Shown: positions 46,870 through 55,485 of the stretch, piece after piece
Layout: the number at the start of each line of letters is the position of its first letter
How positions within the stretch are numbered: the stretch's first letter is position 1
Source of the DNA: Arthrobacter sp. ISL-48
GTDB taxonomy: Bacteria; Actinomycetota; Actinomycetes; Actinomycetales; Micrococcaceae
Direction of reading: 5' to 3'
Assembly: GCF_018613805.1 (NCBI RefSeq)
Contig: NZ_JAGGPL010000002.1
Location: 165,448 to 229,447, forward strand
DNA: 64,000 nt
Notes under the pieces: model-generated
Databases searched by the model: none
What the model saw: the letters and a program-made list of their open reading frames with translations, nothing else
What the model was told of the DNA's origin: nothing
Made by a program: the position numbers and the translations under genes

Positions 46870-47696
46870 ATTTGGTTCTTCAGGTCAGCGACGGAATTGA
46901 GGACCTGATTGGGCCGGAACGGGTACGACGCAATGTCGTCACGCTGAGTGATGCCGGTCAGCACCAGCACCGTATGAAGGCCGGCTTCCATCCCTGCGAT
47001 GATGTCGGTGTCCATCCGGTCCCCAATCATGGCCGTCGTTTCCGAGTGCGCGTCGATCTGGTTCATGGCGGACCGGAACATCATGGGATTGGGCTTGCCC
47101 ACCACATAGGGTTCCCGGCCGGTGGCTTTGGTGATGAGCGCCGCGATGGCACCGGTCGCGGGCATTGGGCCGTCCTTGGACGGGCCAGTGGCGTCTGGGT
47201 TCGTGGCGATGAAGCGGGCTCCCGCAAGGATCAGGCGGATGGCCATCGTGATGGCCTCAAACGAATACGTTCGGGTCTCGCCGAGCACCACAAAGTCCGG
47301 ATCCTGGTCGGTGAGGATGAAGCCCGCCTCGTGCAGCGCCGTCGTGAGCCCCGCCTCACCGATCGTGTAGGCGCGGTTCCCGGAACCGGAGCCCTGGACC
47401 TGGTTCTTCAGGAACTGCGCGGTGGCCAGTGCCGAGGTCCAGATGTTCTCCTCGGGGACCTCCAGGCCGGAGGCGCGCAGCCGGGCAGCAAGATCGCGGG
47501 GTGTGAAGATGGAGTTGTTGGTCAGCACCAGGAAACGCTTGGACGTGTCCACCCAGCGCTGGATCAATTCCGCGGCTCCAGGGACAGCCTGGTTCTCATG
47601 GACCAGCACACCGTCCATATCTGTCAGCCAGCATTCGATCTCCTGGCCGCTTTGGTGTACCGCCGGCGATTCCTTGACTTGGTCTGCTTTTGCCAT
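46866..47696 (-). CDS. HAD-superfamily IIA sugar/nucleotide phosphatase (NagD-like)
   Basis: A 276-aa HAD hydrolase. The catalytic DxD is WLTDMDGVL, the conserved Thr lies in LVLTNNS, and the acidic motif IV is MIGDRMDTDIIAGMEAG. The C2-type cap and the VVGKPNPMMF segment place it with NagD/PGP-type phosphatases. The ATG at 47696 follows GGAGGAG. It probably removes phosphate from small metabolites such as ribo- or deoxyribonucleotide monophosphates or sugar phosphates. Confidence 0.9.
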   Translation of the reverse strand: MAKADQVKESPAVHQSGQEIECWLTDMDGVLVHENQAVPGAAELIQRWVDTSKRFLVLTNNSIFTPRDLAARLRASGLEVPEENIWTSALATAQFLKNQVQGSGSGNRAYTIGEAGLTTALHEAGFILTDQDPDFVVLGETRTYSFEAITMAIRLILAGARFIATNPDATGPSKDGPMPATGAIAALITKATGREPYVVGKPNPMMFRSAMNQIDAHSETTAMIGDRMDTDIIAGMEAGLHTVLVLTGITQRDDIASYPFRPNQVLNSVADLKNQI

Positions 47697-47749
47697 GTTT
47701 CTCCTCCGACGGTGATGAACGTTCCAAAGGCCCAGTCTAGTGTTGAGGG

Positions 47750-48424
47750 GTGACCGACCACCCCCAGAACCCTGCCCTGCCCGTTCCCCCGCCCGAGGAG
47801 GGGCCGGAGCCCAAGGCGGAGGTCGGCGTCGGGCCATGGGAAGGAGAGCTGCCGGCGGGGGAGCATTGGGATCCGGAGCTGCTGGCGGACGGTGACCGGC
47901 GCAATGTAGTGGACAAGTACCGCTACTGGAAGCACGACGCCATCGTCACGGATTTGGATTCCAGGCGGCACAACTTCCACATCGCCATCGAAAACTGGCA
48001 GCACGACCTCAATATCGGCACCGTGGTGCGTACCGCCAACGCGTTCCTCGCCAAGGAAGTCCACATCATCGGTCGACGGCGGTGGAACCGCCGCGGGGCA
48101 ATGGTCACCGACCGCTACCAGCACGTCCGCCACCACCCCACAGTGGACGACTTCGTGGCATGGGCGCAGGAGGAGGGGCTGGCCATTATTGGCATCGACA
48201 TCTTCCCGGACTCTGTGCCGCTGGAAACCTACGAACTCCCCAAGGACTGCGTGCTGGTGTTCGGCCAGGAGGGTCCCGGCCTGACTCCCGAGGTCCACGA
48301 GGCGGCGCTTGCCACCCTCTCCATTGAGCAATTCGGCAGTACCCGCTCCATCAATGCGGCCTCAGCGGCCGCCATCGCCATGCACGCCTGGGTGCGCCGG
48401 CACGTGTTCAACCAGCACGTGTAG
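47750..48424 (+). CDS. SpoU/TrmH-family RNA 2'-O-methyltransferase
   Basis: A 224-aa SPOUT methyltransferase. All three motifs are present: motif 1 LNIGTVVRTANAFLA, motif 2 VFGQEGPGLTPEV, and motif 3 STRSINAASAAAIAMHAW forming the knot. A Pro/Glu-rich N-terminal extension of about 45 aa is likely flexible. The start is GTG 47750. The target nucleotide in tRNA or rRNA cannot be assigned. Confidence 0.9.
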   Translation: MTDHPQNPALPVPPPEEGPEPKAEVGVGPWEGELPAGEHWDPELLADGDRRNVVDKYRYWKHDAIVTDLDSRRHNFHIAIENWQHDLNIGTVVRTANAFLAKEVHIIGRRRWNRRGAMVTDRYQHVRHHPTVDDFVAWAQEEGLAIIGIDIFPDSVPLETYELPKDCVLVFGQEGPGLTPEVHEAALATLSIEQFGSTRSINAASAAAIAMHAWVRRHVFNQHV

Positions 48425-48553
48425 GCAAGTGTTACCCGGCCGCGTGACCCGAAACACGCCGCCCCGGCAGAAATGGCTAGGATGGTTCGTAGCCGACGAG
48501 GTTCACTCCAGGGTCAACAGAACCCGCAGACGAAATTCACTTTAGGAGTCAGC

Positions 48554-49573
48554 ATGCCCATTGCAACCCCAGAGATCTACTCCGAGATGATCGACCGCGC
48601 AAAGACGGGCGGCTTCGCATACCCCGCCGTCAACGTCACGTCCTCGCAGACGCTGAACGCGGCCCTGCGCGGTTTCGCCGACGCCGAGTCCGACGGCATC
48701 GTCCAGGTTTCCACCGGAGGCGCTGCCTACTGGTCCGGCGCCGCCACTAAGGACATGGTGGCCGGTTCCCTGGGCTTCGCCGCCTTCGCCCGCGAGGTTG
48801 CCAAGAACTACAACGTCAACATCGCGCTGCACACGGACCACTGCCCCAAGGACAAGCTGGACGGCTTCGTCCTGCCGCTGCTGGCCGCCTCCGAGGCCGA
48901 GGTAAAGGCCGGACGCAACCCGCTGTTCAACTCGCACATGTGGGACGGTTCCGCCGAGACCCTGCCGGAGAACCTGCGCATTGCCCGCGAGCTGCTGGAA
49001 CGCACCGCTGCCGCCAAGATCATCCTCGAGGTGGAGATCGGCACCGTCGGCGGCGAGGAAGACGGCGTCGAGAACGCCATCAACGACAAGCTGTACACCA
49101 CGGTGGAGGACGCCCTGGCCACCATTGAGGCACTTGGCGCCGGCGAGAACGGTCGCTACATCACTGCCCTGACCTTCGGCAACGTGCACGGCGTGTACAA
49201 GCCGGGCGGCGTCAAGCTGCGTCCGGAGATCCTGAAGGACATCCAGGCGCAGGTGGGTGCCAAGATCGGCAAGGAGAACCCGTTCGACCTCGTCTTCCAC
49301 GGCGGCTCCGGCTCCTCAGACCAGGAGATTGCCGACGCTGTTTCCTACGGAACCATCAAGATGAACATCGATACGGACACCCAGTACGCCTACACGCGTC
49401 CCGTCGTGAACCACATGTTCAAGAACTATGACGGCGTGCTTAAGATCGACGGCGAGGTCGGCAACAAGAAGCTGTACGACCCCCGCGTGTGGGGCGCCTC
49501 GGCCGAAGCCGGGCTGGCCACCCGTGTGGTGGAAGCAGCCAAGCAGCTCGGATCACTCGGCAAGACCTTCTAG
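48554..49573 (+). CDS. fbaA: Class II fructose-bisphosphate aldolase
   Basis: A 339-aa zinc-dependent aldolase cleaving fructose-1,6-bisphosphate. Zinc ligands are seen in ALHTDHCPKDKLDGF, NVHGVYKPGGVKL and VFHGGSGSSDQEI. A metal-site glutamate is in EVEIGTVGGEEDG. The ATG at 48554 has TTAGGAGTCAGC. The length fits FbaA. A DUF3151 gene follows after 2 nt, a common actinobacterial pair. Confidence 0.96.
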   Translation: MPIATPEIYSEMIDRAKTGGFAYPAVNVTSSQTLNAALRGFADAESDGIVQVSTGGAAYWSGAATKDMVAGSLGFAAFAREVAKNYNVNIALHTDHCPKDKLDGFVLPLLAASEAEVKAGRNPLFNSHMWDGSAETLPENLRIARELLERTAAAKIILEVEIGTVGGEEDGVENAINDKLYTTVEDALATIEALGAGENGRYITALTFGNVHGVYKPGGVKLRPEILKDIQAQVGAKIGKENPFDLVFHGGSGSSDQEIADAVSYGTIKMNIDTDTQYAYTRPVVNHMFKNYDGVLKIDGEVGNKKLYDPRVWGASAEAGLATRVVEAAKQLGSLGKTF

Positions 49574-49575
49574 TA

Positions 49576-49995
49576 ATGTCCGACGAGTTCCGCAAGAACC
49601 TGATGGGCCCCGAGCCCACTCTCCTGCCTGCCGAGACCGAGATCTACGAGCAGCTGGAGGCGGGCCAGGAAGCCTTGGACCTCGTGGCGAAGCACCCTAC
49701 GTCCTCCTTGCTGTGGGCTGTGCTCGCTGAGGAGGCGTGGGCCGAGGGCCGCACCATCGATTCCTACGCCTACTCCCGCGTGGGCTATCACCGCGGGCTG
49801 GATTCGCTGCGCCGCAACGGCTGGCGCGGAGTGGGGCCCATCCCCTGGGAGCATGAACCCAACCGCGGGTTCCTGCGCGCGCTCTATTCGCTGGGCCGCG
49901 CCTCCGCGGCGATCGGCGAGGCGGACGAGCCGGAACGCATCGAGAAGTTCCTCAAGGACTCGGACCCGGCAGCGAAAGCCGCCATCGAGGCCTGA
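49576..49995 (+). CDS. DUF3151-family protein
   Basis: A 139-aa conserved actinobacterial protein of unknown function, recognised by the pattern GPEPTLLPAE near the start and GWRGVGPIPWEHEPNRGFLR in the C-terminal half. It starts 2 nt after fbaA and is thus cotranslated, which suggests a role around central carbon metabolism (inference). The region looks helical with TPR-like spacing, but no catalytic residues can be pointed to. Confidence 0.85.
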   Translation: MSDEFRKNLMGPEPTLLPAETEIYEQLEAGQEALDLVAKHPTSSLLWAVLAEEAWAEGRTIDSYAYSRVGYHRGLDSLRRNGWRGVGPIPWEHEPNRGFLRALYSLGRASAAIGEADEPERIEKFLKDSDPAAKAAIEA

Positions 49996-50008
49996 CCGCT
50001 TAAACTCC

Positions 50009-50069
50009 AGCGCGGGTTCACTTCCCGCCCATAATCCTCGGATTGATGGGCGGGAAGTGAACCCGCGCT
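50009..50069. repeat. Long palindromic intergenic repeat, family 1, copy 1
   Basis: A 61-nt element made of perfect 24-bp arms (AGCGCGGGTTCACTTCCCGC onward and its complement) around a 13-nt loop. It sits between convergent genes. A relative of the same length at 61480-61540, also between convergent genes, is identical at 46 of 61 positions by my count. It may be a bidirectional terminator or a REP/MITE-like dispersed element. Confidence 0.75.
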
Positions 50070-50091
50070 GTGGTTAAGGAACGAGTTTGGG

Positions 50092-50724
50092 CTAGCTTGG
50101 CTTCGTCAGGCCAGTGCGGGCCATGGCGTCTGCATAGGCCACGTGCATTTCCTCAAGGTATTGCTCCTGCCGCGCCGGGGTTCCGGCGAACGCGCGGCCG
50201 CTGAGGGAGCGGACCTTGTAGGTCTTCAGTCCCCGGCGCCACAGCAGCGGAACCTCGGTCTTCAGGAGCAGATTGGCCAGGCGGTTGGCTTCGGTGCCGT
50301 GGGCCACGATCACGGAGGCCCGCGGGACCAGGGCCAGGAACTTGAGCAGCGGCTTGAGGCCGGCGGCGATCTGGTCCGGGGTGAACTTTCCGTTGGGCTC
50401 GCCCGGGGTGTGCCAGGGGTGGACGTTCCACGGCATCACGAACTCCGGGCGCAGGCCGAGCTTCCACTGGACGCCCAACATGCGGGTGGCGGCGTCGTCG
50501 TCGCCCGCCGTGATGAAACCTGACTTGTCGGCCTCACCGATGTTTGAGTACAGGCTGATGATGCGGCACTCGCCGACGTCATGCATGGGATCAACGTAGG
50601 GGACTTCGGTGTGCGGCTTGACGCCCTGCAGGGAATCGCACAGCTCGTTGACGGCTGCGACGGTGGGTTCGTAGCGGCGGCTCAGGAGCTGCTCGCGAAA
50701 AGATTCGGGTGCCAGGGCTGTCAT
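50092..50724 (-). CDS. Uracil-DNA glycosylase superfamily-like protein
   Basis: A 210-aa soluble protein. The segment EFVMPWNVHPWHTPGEPNGK followed by ASVIVAHGTEANRL resembles the UDG fold, in which a P/N-rich active loop is followed by a conserved [V/I]VxxGxxA strand. The ATG at 50724 is favoured; the longer upstream frame has no typical start. Catalytic Asp and His of true glycosylases are not clearly assignable, so activity on uracil is uncertain. It converges with fbaA/DUF3151 across the long palindrome. Confidence 0.6.
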   Translation of the reverse strand: MTALAPESFREQLLSRRYEPTVAAVNELCDSLQGVKPHTEVPYVDPMHDVGECRIISLYSNIGEADKSGFITAGDDDAATRMLGVQWKLGLRPEFVMPWNVHPWHTPGEPNGKFTPDQIAAGLKPLLKFLALVPRASVIVAHGTEANRLANLLLKTEVPLLWRRGLKTYKVRSLSGRAFAGTPARQEQYLEEMHVAYADAMARTGLTKPS

Positions 50725-51168
50725 ATAGTGCAATGTCTCCTGCGGGGATCGGCGATGCTGCCAATCCGGAAAATGGGTGCACCTTAGGCGCCGCAAATCC
50801 GGGATGGTTCGAAATGTGGTGTGGACCGATTCCTGGTCGGTCCTCTCCAGTTTAGCAAGTCGCGCGAAACGAAACGCCGGTCCGTCGCATCGGATGTTGT
50901 CGGGCAGGGGCCTGCGGCGATGAAGGACCCAGATAGCCTCCTGTGACCCGCTGCGGACCTGCCTAAGCGGGACTCAACTGCTCATCGGCTAAACTTGGGT
51001 GGTAAGAGCCCCGAAACTCTTGCGTCCTCGTCCAGCGGCCAACGCCATGGGCAGGACAATGAACTTCGGGGCATTCTCATGAACGGCGCCGACTTCCGGC
51101 CGTCCGCCCTGAATCAACCAAGGCCGGACCAACCTGGGATGCGGCCCGAACGAATGGGGGAGGATCCC
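50725..51168. other. Intergenic region upstream of purA
   Basis: 444 nt with no convincing gene. It should hold the promoters of the UDG-like gene (minus) and purA (plus). A TAAACTT -10-like hexamer at 50991-50997 precedes about 170 nt of leader. An open frame in phase with purA from 50995 appears to be non-coding leader. I see no known riboswitch motif. Confidence 0.5.
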
Positions 51169-52458
51169 ATGCCAGCAATCGTGATCGTCGGAGCCCAATG
51201 GGGCGACGAAGGAAAAGGCAAAGCCACCGACCTGCTCGGCCACCGCGTCGACTACGTCGTTAAGCCCAACGGCGGCAACAACGCCGGGCACACCGTCGTC
51301 GTAGGCGGTGAGAAGTATGAGCTCAAGCTCCTTCCGGCCGGCATCCTCAGCCCCAACGCGGTTCCCATCATCGGAAACGGCTGCGTGGTGAACCTGGAGG
51401 CCCTGTTCCAGGAGATCGACGGGCTCCAGGCCCGCGGCGCGGACACGTCCAAACTGCGCGTCTCCGCCAACGCCCACCTGGTCGCGCCCTACCACCAGGT
51501 GCTGGACAAGGTCACGGAGAGGTTCCTCGGCAGCCGCGCCATCGGCACCACCGGCCGCGGCATCGGCCCCGCATACATGGACAAGGTGGCCCGCCTCGGC
51601 ATCCGCGTCCAGGACGTGTTCGACGAGTCCATCCTGCGCCAGAAGGTTGAGGGATCGCTGCGCCAGAAGAACGAACTCCTGGTCAAGGTCTACAACCGTC
51701 GCGACATCGAGGTGGAGGAAATCGTTGCGTACTTCCTCTCGTTCGCGGAGCGCCTCCGCCCGCTGGTCATCGACAGCACCTTTGTCCTGAACAAGGCTTT
51801 GGACGAGGGCAAAGTGGTGCTGATGGAGGGCGGCCAGGCCACATTCCTGGACGTTGATCACGGCACATACCCGTTCGTCACGTCCTCCAACCCGACTGCA
51901 GGCGGCGCCTCGGTGGGCTCGGGCATCGGGCCCACCCGGATCTCCCGTTCCATCGGCATCATCAAGGCGTACACCACGCGTGTTGGCGCCGGCCCCTTCC
52001 CCACGGAACTGTTCGACGAGATGGGACTCTACCTCCAGAAGACCGGCGGCGAGTTCGGCGTCAACACCGGCCGTCCGCGCCGGTGCGGCTGGTACGACGC
52101 CGTCCTGGCCCGCCACGCATCGCGCGTCAACGGTTTCACTGACTACTTCGTCACCAAGCTGGACGTGCTCACCGGTATCGAGCAGATTCCAGTGTGCGTG
52201 GCCTACGACGTCGACGGCGTCCGGCACGACGAAATGCCCATGACCCAGACGGAATTCCACCACGCGAAGCCCATCTTCGAGTACTTCGAGGGCTGGACCG
52301 AGGACATCACCGGCGCACGCACGCTGGAGGACCTTCCGGAGAACGCACGCAACTACGTCCTGGCGCTGGAGAAGCTCTCCGGCACACGCTTCTCGGCCAT
52401 CGGCGTGGGCCCTGACCGGGACCAGACCATCGTGGTCAACGACCTCATCAAGGACTAA
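51169..52458 (+). CDS. purA: Adenylosuccinate synthetase
   Basis: A 429-aa GTP-dependent ligase joining IMP and aspartate to adenylosuccinate. The P-loop is [16 protein letters not shown], the [17 protein letters not shown] region carries the catalytic His, and [14 protein letters not shown] and [14 protein letters not shown] are typical. The ATG at 51169 follows GGGGGAGGATCCC. It is followed by a very strong terminator and is monocistronic. Confidence 0.97.
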   Translation: MPAIVIVGAQWGDEGKGKATDLLGHRVDYVVKPNGGNNAGHTVVVGGEKYELKLLPAGILSPNAVPIIGNGCVVNLEALFQEIDGLQARGADTSKLRVSANAHLVAPYHQVLDKVTERFLGSRAIGTTGRGIGPAYMDKVARLGIRVQDVFDESILRQKVEGSLRQKNELLVKVYNRRDIEVEEIVAYFLSFAERLRPLVIDSTFVLNKALDEGKVVLMEGGQATFLDVDHGTYPFVTSSNPTAGGASVGSGIGPTRISRSIGIIKAYTTRVGAGPFPTELFDEMGLYLQKTGGEFGVNTGRPRRCGWYDAVLARHASRVNGFTDYFVTKLDVLTGIEQIPVCVAYDVDGVRHDEMPMTQTEFHHAKPIFEYFEGWTEDITGARTLEDLPENARNYVLALEKLSGTRFSAIGVGPDRDQTIVVNDLIKD

Positions 52459-52473
52459 AATCACCTGAAGTAC

Positions 52474-52513
52474 GACGCCGGCGGGTCACCTGGAGAGGTG
52501 ACCCGCCGGCGTC
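52474..52513 (+). terminator. purA terminator
   Basis: A perfect 18-bp stem (GACGCCGGCGGGTCACCT and its complement) with a GGAG tetraloop begins 16 nt after purA. The downstream bases are not T-rich, as is common in actinobacteria. Confidence 0.8.
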
Positions 52514-52547
52514 GCACTACATAAAGCCGCAAAATAGATAGGGTCAG

Positions 52548-53828
52548 ATGAATTCAGCAGCTATCGAGGGCTTGCTTGCAGCGCTGGAAATGCTGCCGGA
52601 CAACGCCACCTTGCGACTCAACGTCGCCCGCCTCCTGATTCAGGAAGGGAGGCACGCCGAGGCCTTCGAACATCTGAACCAGATATTGGCGCGGGACGCA
52701 GCCAACGCTGAAGCGGTCGATCTTCTAGTTCAGGCGTCAGCAGGCCTGGCGGACCAGGGAAACCCTAAGAACGCCCCTTCAGATGCTTCGCATGTGGATC
52801 CGGATACAAAGCAGGATCCGGCCTTCGACTGGAACAGGGCAGAACGGGACCTCGGACCATTGCTCCCGGCTCCATTCGTAGACGGCGAGGAATCCATGGT
52901 TGCCCCGGACGTTGCCACGGCTGGCGAGCACGAGGCATACCCGCTGTTCGACATTGAACGTCCAGTTGTGACACTGGCGGATGTAGGCGGGCTTGAAACC
53001 GTCAAGAAGCGGCTGTCGGAGTCCTTCCTGGAACCCATGCGAAATCCCGAGGTGGCCAGGGCCTTTGGAAAATCCCTGCGCGGCGGGCTGCTGCTCTATG
53101 GGCCGCCAGGTTGCGGCAAAACTTTCATGGCTCGCGCTGTGGCTGGAGAACTCGGCGCATCGTTCCTGACTGCGACGTTGACAGACATCTTCGACAAGTA
53201 CATCGGAGAGTCTGAAAAGAACCTCCATGAGATCTTCCAGGCCGCCCGTCGTGCAGCCCCTGCCGTCCTGTTCCTCGATGAAATTGATGCGGTCGGAACC
53301 AAACGATCCAATCTCTCAGGCGGCGCTGGATGGATGCGCCAAGTCGTCAACCAGCTCCTTCTGGAGCTGGATTCAATGTCTGCCGATAATGACGGACTCT
53401 TCGTTCTCGCGGCGACCAACCACCCATGGGACATCGACAACGCGTTGCTGCGCCCAGGCCGTCTGGACCGCATGCTGTTGGTGCTGCCCCCTGACCGACC
53501 GGCCCGCGAAGCCATCCTCAAGCACCACTTCGCCTCCCGACCGATTGCGGGAATAGACCTGAAGAAGATCGCTGCCCGTACCGAGGATTTTTCCGGAGCC
53601 GATCTCGAACACGTCGTCACTACGGCTGCTGAGAAGGCCATGATGGAGTCTCTCCGGCGAGGGACAATACAACCCGTCTCCATGCAGCACGTGAATGAAG
53701 CGCTCAAGGAAATTCGGCCCTCGACGCAGGCGTGGCTGCAGAGTGCCCGCAGCGTGGTGGAATTCGCCAACACCAGTGGCGCATACGACGAGCTCGGCAC
53801 TTACTTGCGTGCCCGTAAATTGTTGTGA
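52548..53828 (+). CDS. TPR-AAA+ ATPase (classical CDC48/p97-like clade)
   Basis: A 426-aa protein. The first 65 residues look like two TPR helices (LLAALEMLPDNATLRLNVA, GRHAEAFEHLNQIL), followed by an acidic linker. The AAA+ core starts at LADVGGLETVKKRL (about 143). Walker A is GPPGCGKT (about 185), Walker B VLFLDEID (about 243), and the sensor/Arg finger region LRPGRLDR (about 302). The C-terminal lid has FSGADLEHVV. This is the classical AAA clade, not an EccA CbxX-type ATPase. It is followed after 1 nt by a TPR membrane protein, so the two probably form one ATP-driven complex. Function unknown. Confidence 0.85.
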   Translation: MNSAAIEGLLAALEMLPDNATLRLNVARLLIQEGRHAEAFEHLNQILARDAANAEAVDLLVQASAGLADQGNPKNAPSDASHVDPDTKQDPAFDWNRAERDLGPLLPAPFVDGEESMVAPDVATAGEHEAYPLFDIERPVVTLADVGGLETVKKRLSESFLEPMRNPEVARAFGKSLRGGLLLYGPPGCGKTFMARAVAGELGASFLTATLTDIFDKYIGESEKNLHEIFQAARRAAPAVLFLDEIDAVGTKRSNLSGGAGWMRQVVNQLLLELDSMSADNDGLFVLAATNHPWDIDNALLRPGRLDRMLLVLPPDRPAREAILKHHFASRPIAGIDLKKIAARTEDFSGADLEHVVTTAAEKAMMESLRRGTIQPVSMQHVNEALKEIRPSTQAWLQSARSVVEFANTSGAYDELGTYLRARKLL

Positions 53829-53829
53829 C

Positions 53830-55257
53830 GTGAACGTGGATGTCAGCTGGGTGATCGAACGCTCTGAGGCGCTGATCGCCACAGGCCGCCATGAGCACGC
53901 CACCGCCGTCGTTATGGAAGCGCTCGCCCGGGACCCGGAGAGCGCGCTACTTCACGGTCAGCATTCCCGCGTGCTGAGTGCTGCCGGGTTGTGGCCGGAG
54001 GCCCTCGACGCGTCCCGCCGGTCCGTTGAGCTTGCGCCACACGAGCCCCTGTCCTGGTACTGGCTAGCTGCATCGTTAGCCGGGTCGAAAGATCTTCCAG
54101 GAGCCGAGTCCGCAGCCCGAAAAGTCGTGGATCTTTCCAGCGGCGAGTGGGCAGAAGGCCTTCAACTTCTCGCAGCTTCCTTGGTGGACCAGGGCGGCGA
54201 GGAGCGCCTCCTTGAGGCGGAACGGCTCATCCTCAAGACCATGGAACTGTCTCCCCAGGATGCCGATTACCTGTGCATGGCGTCTGGTATAGCAAGGGCG
54301 CTGGGGAAACATGATGACGCGGGGATCTACATCAGGGCCGGGCTGGCAATCGACCCCTTACACACAGACTTGCTCCTCATGCATGCGCAAAGCACTGTTC
54401 GGCCTTTCGCAGGACGCATCCGCACCTTGGTGGAGCTCCTACATCTTGATCCGCATAAGTCTGAAGCCCATGAGAATCTGGCAGCCGAGTACTGGCGGAT
54501 ACGAGAACGCGTCCAGAGATCATGGTGGATACTTTGCGTTTTCGACTCTTTCCTGCTGATGTGGGTGCCGCAGGCAGCATATGTGGTCATCGTGACCATT
54601 GCATGGCTTGCCCTCATTCTGCTGCCATGGATAAACCGCGATGCACGGCGGGCTTTGCCCCAAGGCTATGCACGCAGAATGAAGCGACGTTATCCGGCTG
54701 CAGCCTGGACCGGGCGGATAGCCATTGGTGCATCCGTCAGCACACCCTTTCTGTTATTTGCCCTGTATGGCGATCATGGCCAGATCCTAGGCAACGTTTT
54801 GGTATCCGCCGTTCTTGTGTTGGCGGCAGTTGCCTATGGGGCCTTCAGATGGTTGGGGATCGAGGCGCGCCGAAACAGCTCTGAAGGCAGCGGCCTGCGT
54901 CCTCAGGGTCTTGAGGTCCCACTCGGCGATGCTGCGCAGGAAATGACCGCCACAACAATATTTGTCCTTGCCTTTGGTGGTCTACTGGGCTGCCTTGGTC
55001 TCGGCGGGCCGCAGCCCGCAGCCGCCGGCATTTTCCTTCTGACTGCAAGTGCAGGATGCGTGTGGTGGTGGATCGCCATGCACTTCGCCTTTCCGGTGCG
55101 CAAACTACTGGAACCGCCCAGCGTTCAGTGGGGCCTTTTCGCACTGATAGGCATTTCTTCGGCACTCCTCCTGGCATTTATCGTCGCCGGAATCTCGTTC
55201 GTAGTTGGTCATGACTTTGCATTGATTCCATTGAGTGCTCGGCGTGATGCGCGATGA
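53830..55257 (+). CDS. TPR-repeat multi-span membrane protein
   Basis: A 475-aa protein beginning at GTG 53830, one base after the AAA+ gene. Residues 1-225 hold five or so TPR-like repeats (GRHEHATAVVMEALARDPES, LGKHDDAGIYIRAGLAIDP). The remainder has about six membrane spans (WILCVFDSFLLMWVPQAAYV onward) with a short polar middle. No catalytic residues are recognisable. It could anchor the AAA+ partner to the membrane. It ends just before the IS110 element, and the abrupt tail may reflect truncation. It is an unknown family to me. Confidence 0.8.
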   Translation: MNVDVSWVIERSEALIATGRHEHATAVVMEALARDPESALLHGQHSRVLSAAGLWPEALDASRRSVELAPHEPLSWYWLAASLAGSKDLPGAESAARKVVDLSSGEWAEGLQLLAASLVDQGGEERLLEAERLILKTMELSPQDADYLCMASGIARALGKHDDAGIYIRAGLAIDPLHTDLLLMHAQSTVRPFAGRIRTLVELLHLDPHKSEAHENLAAEYWRIRERVQRSWWILCVFDSFLLMWVPQAAYVVIVTIAWLALILLPWINRDARRALPQGYARRMKRRYPAAAWTGRIAIGASVSTPFLLFALYGDHGQILGNVLVSAVLVLAAVAYGAFRWLGIEARRNSSEGSGLRPQGLEVPLGDAAQEMTATTIFVLAFGGLLGCLGLGGPQPAAAGIFLLTASAGCVWWWIAMHFAFPVRKLLEPPSVQWGLFALIGISSALLLAFIVAGISFVVGHDFALIPLSARRDAR

Positions 55258-55485
55258 CGGTGCCGCTGAACGTGGGGCGGGCGCGGGAGGCTGCTGCAGG
55301 ACAGGGCCGGCATCGCCCACGGTAATGATGGTAAAGGTCCTGGACTGGCGTGACTCGTCGCCCACCTGACGCGTGCGAACGCTGTCTTTCTCATGATTCG
55401 TCCACCAGTTCAGGACCAGCACCAAGCTCGTTGAGCCAGGCGGACATGACCTAATAGGAGCCTGAAGCGCTTTAGTCCCATTACC
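55258..55485. other. Non-coding stretch upstream of the transposase
   Basis: 228 nt with only short unsupported frames. It contains the putative left end of the IS110 element and is where a bridge RNA would be sought. A minus-strand frame here (55105-55518) reads naturally in part but has no recognisable homology, so I do not call it. Confidence 0.4.

Noticed and set aside
50009..50069. Origin or attachment-site interpretation of the long palindrome
   Set aside because: No integrase, iteron or DnaA-box cluster is nearby, and the same layout at 61480-61540 fits a dispersed repeat or terminator better.
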